Both the position numbers and the translations under genes were made by a program. Of a stretch of DNA of 38,054 nt, positions 34,935 to 38,054 are shown piece by piece. Origin of the DNA: JBGTIS01 sp041745535 (GTDB lineage Bacteria; Bacteroidota; Bacteroidia; Cytophagales; Cyclobacteriaceae); contig JBGTIS010000365.1 in the NCBI GenBank assembly GCA_041745535.1, positions 1-38,054 of the forward strand. Direction: 5' to 3'. The stretch's first letter is position 1. Each line of letters starts with the position of its first letter. The notes under the pieces are model-generated. The model worked only from the letters and a program-made list of their open reading frames with translations. It was not told where the DNA came from and did no database searches.

Positions 34935-35984
34935 TTGAAAAAATTTCTAATAGTTACGGGTGCCATTATGCTAGTTCTTTTTGCTTCCATAGCCATACTG
35001 GTGTATCGTTGGAGCCATACACCTTATGGCATACTGGATTATAAACTGGCCGCAGGGCTTAAATTGATTTATGAACCTCCGGATACCCTGAACTTTACGC
35101 CCCAGCAATTGCGCCAGCAGCAGGCTGAGGAAGCAAGTACCAGCAAAGAAGCGCTCAGCACCCTGGCCAAAGTAAAAGATACCGTTTCCATTACCAATCA
35201 GGGGCCAGTTCCACTGCGTATTTATATTCCTGAAAGTACCCGCCCTTTGCCTGTAATTGTGTATTACCATGGCGGTGGATTTGTTTTTGGTACCCTCAAC
35301 GAATACGATGCCCTGTGTGCCCGGTTAGCGCATGATATCCCCGCTATGGTGATCTCCGTAGCTTACCGACTGGCCCCCGAACATCCTTATCCGGCTGCGG
35401 TAACCGATGCCTATGCTGCTTTTTTATGGACCTACGAACACGCGAAAAATTTCGGTGGCGACAGTACTAGGATGGCCGTAATGGGCGATAGTGCCGGAGG
35501 GAACCTGGCCGCCGTAGTTGCACAAATGGCGCGCGATTTACAGGGGCCTTCCATCAACTATCAGGTTTTGCTTTATCCGCCTACCAATTCTACCGATCAT
35601 GATACCGATTCCTATAAAAAATTTGGAAAAGGTTTTGGCCTGACCCGCGACCGGGTAATCTGGTATACCGACATGTATTTGCCGCACATCAACGATCGTT
35701 ACGAGCCTTATGCATCGCCCTTACTGGCGACTGATTTTCGGAATTTACCACCGGCTTTAATCATGGTGGCAGGGTTTGATCCTTTGAGAGACGAAGGACA
35801 GGCGTATGGCGAAAAGTTAAAAAACGCGGGAGTACCCACCCAACTGCTTACCTATCCGGATGTGGTTCATGGTTTTATTTCGGTTGAATTGCTGGAACAG
35901 CGGGAAAAGGCTTTGCGACTGACTACAAATACTTTACAACAAGTGTTTGGTTCGGGTATGCCGGTGTTAAAAGAGAGAAAATAA
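34935..35984 (+). CDS. HSL-family alpha/beta hydrolase, membrane-anchored
   Basis: A 349-residue esterase/lipase of the hormone-sensitive-lipase type. Seen: an N-terminal membrane anchor (about 3-25), oxyanion-hole HGGG at 112-115, nucleophile Ser186 in GDSAGG, acid Asp282 in GFDPLRDEG and His312 in VVHGF. The start is the TTG at 34935, since it gives the MKKFLIV anchor and no ATG lies close upstream; the next Met is at residue 13. Expected to hydrolyse short acyl esters at the outer face of the inner membrane. A leftward terminator begins next to its stop. Confidence 0.92.
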   Translation: MKKFLIVTGAIMLVLFASIAILVYRWSHTPYGILDYKLAAGLKLIYEPPDTLNFTPQQLRQQQAEEASTSKEALSTLAKVKDTVSITNQGPVPLRIYIPESTRPLPVIVYYHGGGFVFGTLNEYDALCARLAHDIPAMVISVAYRLAPEHPYPAAVTDAYAAFLWTYEHAKNFGGDSTRMAVMGDSAGGNLAAVVAQMARDLQGPSINYQVLLYPPTNSTDHDTDSYKKFGKGFGLTRDRVIWYTDMYLPHINDRYEPYASPLLATDFRNLPPALIMVAGFDPLRDEGQAYGEKLKNAGVPTQLLTYPDVVHGFISVELLEQREKALRLTTNTLQQVFGSGMPVLKERK

Positions 35985-36016
35985 AAAAAGAATGACTGGG
36001 TAGTAACCAGCCATTC
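35983..36016 (-). terminator. Leftward rho-independent terminator
   Basis: Stem 35990-35999 with 36007-36016 (ten positions, one A-C mismatch), 7-base loop, followed in the leftward direction by seven T (A at 35983-35989 on the plus strand). On the plus strand the hairpin has no T run, so it is oriented for a leftward transcript, although no annotated leftward gene lies upstream. Its T run overlaps the stop codon of the esterase gene. Confidence 0.7.
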
Positions 36017-36069
36017 TCGGGAACAAAAAAACAAAAGAACGCCACAAAGTTTCGCTCTTTCAGGTAAAA

Positions 36070-36219
36070 CTAGCGCTTGTAATTGTCAATTGATGTCAAT
36101 TGACGAATCCTTTTGCAGGCGCCAAAAACGCACAGGTAGAAATAAACCAGCAAGTGTCTTATTTCCATTCGGCTATTCTGGTGCGTATTGACAATCATAC
36201 AAATAAATAGTCCTTTCAT
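36070..36219 (-). CDS. Possible small leftward gene of 49 codons
   Basis: Start ATG at 36217-36219, stop TAG at 36070-36072. The product begins MKGLFICMIVN and is basic, with a short hydrophobic centre (LLVYFYLCVFGAC) and a KRIRQLTS tail. I recognise no family. Its only support is position: it ends 53 bases before a leftward intrinsic terminator that otherwise has no gene. The last codons overlap the repeated TCAATTGA palindromes. It could equally be a non-coding RNA unit. Confidence 0.3.
   Translation of the reverse strand: MKGLFICMIVNTHQNSRMEIRHLLVYFYLCVFGACKRIRQLTSIDNYKR
36084..36104. repeat. Tandem 10-base repeat that is also an inverted repeat
   Basis: TGTCAATTGA occurs twice in tandem at 36084-36103. 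Because TCAATTGA is itself a palindrome, 36085-36093 and 36096-36104 also form a 9-base inverted repeat with a 2-base spacer. The geometry would suit a dimeric regulator binding twice on one face of the DNA. No regulator is known for it here. Confidence 0.5.
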
Positions 36220-36668
36220 TACTTTTTTCCGAAAATTATATTAAATTTCCTACAATTAATTAGGAGTATTGTATTGGGTAAGTTTGGTGTCGATCTCTTT
36301 TTCACCTAATTTACTGAACTATATTTCAGTATCATTATTATGCTTCTATAAGAGTTTCCAGCCAACAAAACATCGCCTATGATATCTTTTGGTTTCGAAA
36401 GTATTTTGCCAGGTAAAACTTATTTGAAAAGAATTTTTGTATTGGTAAATAAAAGGGGGAGAACAGCCCAAACTAAAAAACAGTCAGGTCTACCTTTCTG
36501 ATATTGAGTTTTTAAATTGATTAAATTGTAAAATAATATTTTATATAAATTATAAACTGTAATTTTATATTTTATAATTTTGGGTTATGTCAATACTTTA
36601 TTAAGGTGTAATTATTTTTGTTTCTCTATTTTTATACTGTCAAATTAATCAACCTTTATTATGTTATT

Positions 36669-38054
36669 ATGAAGAAACCTTACCTATTTTGTTTATCAAT
36701 TTTTCTGTTGCAAATTCTTTTTGCTTTACCAGATCAGGTACAGGCACAGGGAACTACAGTAACAGGTGCTGTGACTGGGGAGGGTGCAAGCCTGCCAGGT
36801 GTAAACGTGATTGTAAAAGGAACCAGTTCGGGTACTGTTACTGATGTAGATGGCAACTACAGCCTGTCTGTATCCGGTGACAATCCTATTTTAGTGTTTT
36901 CTTCGGTGGGTTATAACACCCAGGAAGTCCCTGTAAATGGTCGGTCTACAGTTAATGTGGCCATGGAAGTAAACCTGACCGAACTGGGCGAGATAGTGGT
37001 TACTGCCTTGGGTATTGCTAAAGAAAAACGAACGCTGACCTACAGTACACAGGAAGTATCTAGCGAGGGTATTGAAGAAGCCAGACCTGTAAATCTTACT
37101 GAAGCGCTCAGTGGTAAGGTAGCTGGTATTGCGATCACTACTACTGGCGCTGGCGTAGGAGCACCTACCAAAGTTGTACTTCGTGGTAACCGCTCTTTGC
37201 AGAGTAATGGTAGCCAGCCACTTTATGTTATTGATGGTATTCCCGTAGGAGGAGATATTTCAGATATTTCTCCCAATGACGTTGCCAGTATATCTGTACT
37301 TAAAGGAGGTAATGCTGCAGCCCTCTACGGAAGCCGTGCCAACAATGGAGCTATCATTGTAACTACCAAGTCAGGATCAGACGCTCAGGAAGGCGTAACA
37401 GCAAATATTGGGTTTAATTATCAGGTTAATACCCCCATACTACTAACTAAGTATCAAAACCAGTATGCGCAGGGCTCGGCCGGTGTGTATTCCAAATCGG
37501 CATTTACCTCCTGGGGACCTCTCATGACGGGGCAGATGGTAGACCACTGGTCTAATGACCCAGCATATCTGGCATCGGTAGGAGGGACTTATGCCCTTAC
37601 TCCACAGGAAGATAATCTGAAAGATTTCTTCCAAAATGGACATACGCTCGCTGCCAGTGTAGGTGTAAGCTTCAATAATGAGAACTCCAACACTCATTTC
37701 AATTATACCAATACCGATGGGAAAGGAATTGTTCCGGGGAACGATCTGAATCGCCATTATCTCAGCCTGAGAAACACTACCAAGCTGCATGAAAAATTGA
37801 CTTTGGATGCTAAAGCTTCTTACATCCGGAGTAATTATTCTAATGTATTGTTTAGTGGTGAGAATTTTGACAACCCTATGAGGTATGCTTATATCTTGCC
37901 CAGAAATATACGCACCCAGGACCTTGAGCACTATCAGTTTGTCAATGATGCCGGTCAATTGAGGCAGCATTTCTATGTATCAAGGTCTAATGAAGCAGGG
38001 AACCCTTACTGGACAGCCAACAATGTACGGCGTCCCCGTATCAGCGAAAGAGTA
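36669..38054 (+). CDS. SusC/RagA-family TonB-dependent outer-membrane receptor, 5' part
   Basis: An open frame runs from ATG 36669 to the window edge without a stop: 462 codons of a protein normally near 1000 residues. Seen: a signal peptide ending near AQG at 27; a carboxypeptidase-like regulatory domain (VTGEGASLPGVNVIVKGTSS, TDVDGNYSL, SSVGYNTQE); ELGEIVVTALGI linking to the plug; and plug-domain motifs LSGKVAGI, VVLRGNRSL, PLYVIDGIP and ALYGSRANNGAIIVTTK. Barrel strands start after about residue 240. It imports a ligand across the outer membrane using TonB energy, usually with a SusD lipoprotein encoded next; that gene would be beyond the edge. Substrate unknown. Confidence 0.95.
   Translation, partial: MKKPYLFCLSIFLLQILFALPDQVQAQGTTVTGAVTGEGASLPGVNVIVKGTSSGTVTDVDGNYSLSVSGDNPILVFSSVGYNTQEVPVNGRSTVNVAMEVNLTELGEIVVTALGIAKEKRTLTYSTQEVSSEGIEEARPVNLTEALSGKVAGIAITTTGAGVGAPTKVVLRGNRSLQSNGSQPLYVIDGIPVGGDISDISPNDVASISVLKGGNAAALYGSRANNGAIIVTTKSGSDAQEGVTANIGFNYQVNTPILLTKYQNQYAQGSAGVYSKSAFTSWGPLMTGQMVDHWSNDPAYLASVGGTYALTPQEDNLKDFFQNGHTLAASVGVSFNNENSNTHFNYTNTDGKGIVPGNDLNRHYLSLRNTTKLHEKLTLDAKASYIRSNYSNVLFSGENFDNPMRYAYILPRNIRTQDLEHYQFVNDAGQLRQHFYVSRSNEAGNPYWTANNVRRPRISERV

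Larger units (their letters stand above)
35985..36668. other. Long non-coding region upstream of the SusC gene
   Basis: It holds the leftward terminator, a possible 49-codon leftward gene, a repeated palindrome, and the leader of the SusC gene. The last 250 bases are very AT-rich. TAnnTTTG-type -7 boxes occur at 36575-36582 and 36613-36620, but neither has a TTTG at the usual 19-21-base distance, so the promoter is unresolved. Just before the SusC start a three-codon frame (ATG at 36661, TGA at 36670-36672) overlaps the SusC ATG as ATGA. Confidence 0.5.

Noticed and set aside
36575..36620. Bacteroidota promoter boxes before SusC
   Set aside because: -7-like boxes are present, but no -33 TTTG lies at the expected spacing, so no promoter feature is called.
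37443..37970. 175-codon leftward open frame at the right edge
   Set aside because: It lies antisense to the SusC/RagA plug and barrel region, whose plus-strand frame has all family motifs and runs to the edge; the leftward frame has no recognisable domain.
1..38054. CRISPR array, tRNA, rRNA or insertion sequence
   Set aside because: No spaced repeats, cloverleaf-like segments, rRNA signatures or transposase frames were noticed on reading both strands; a tool such as tRNAscan would be decisive.

Overview
The window reads as chromosome of a Bacteroidota bacterium, most likely of the order Cytophagales. The evidence is a SusC/RagA-type TonB-dependent receptor at the right edge, AT-rich DNA with A-rich leaders and few Shine-Dalgarno sites, a MoxR/DUF58/DUF4129/DUF4350 cluster, a PD40-OmpA protein and SiaB/SiaC-type partner-switch proteins. 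I saw no rRNA, tRNA, CRISPR array, transposase or prophage gene. The species cannot be named from the sequence.

Layout. (1) 16-11690, all plus strand: a signalling and export block. It holds stand-alone CheR and CheB, a membrane GAF protein, a large Cache-HAMP-GAF-PAS-PAS-PP2C phosphatase (SiaA-like), a SiaB-like GHKL kinase, a SiaC-like phosphoprotein with its Thr at residue 68, a 1032-residue ABCG-type ABC transporter with a TerB-like N-terminus, a lipoprotein and a small Cys-containing secreted protein, closed by a strong terminator. (2) 11714-21757: mostly housekeeping genes. These are a family 2 glycosyltransferase (minus), ruvC, a HAD phosphatase, a membrane J-domain protein (minus), a phosphohexomutase, rmuC, a MerR regulator, dprA, a J-domain/TPR membrane protein and a secreted TPR protein (minus). 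(3) 21959-25310: an HExxH aminopeptidase-like protein, a family 4 glycosyltransferase, a small membrane protein, and a 76-codon remnant that joins the start of an ahpC to the end of an ahpD. (4) 25945-33407, all minus strand: PD40-OmpA, then DUF58, MoxR, DUF4350, DUF4129, a DUF985 cupin and a MORN-like secreted protein, the last six as an apparent operon. (5) 33749-38054: a tandem thioredoxin-fold exported protein, an HSL-type esterase, a 684-base non-coding stretch with a leftward terminator and a possible small gene, then the 5' part of a SusC receptor cut by the window edge.

Most notable. The left block has the parts of the SiaABC switch (phosphatase, kinase, phosphoprotein). The expected diguanylate cyclase is absent, and an ABC exporter plus two exported proteins sit in its place. 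This suggests a sensory phospho-switch that controls an envelope transporter. That is inference from gene order and motifs. The ahpC-ahpD remnant and the leftward mini-unit near 36 kb are the other items that standard annotation would probably miss.
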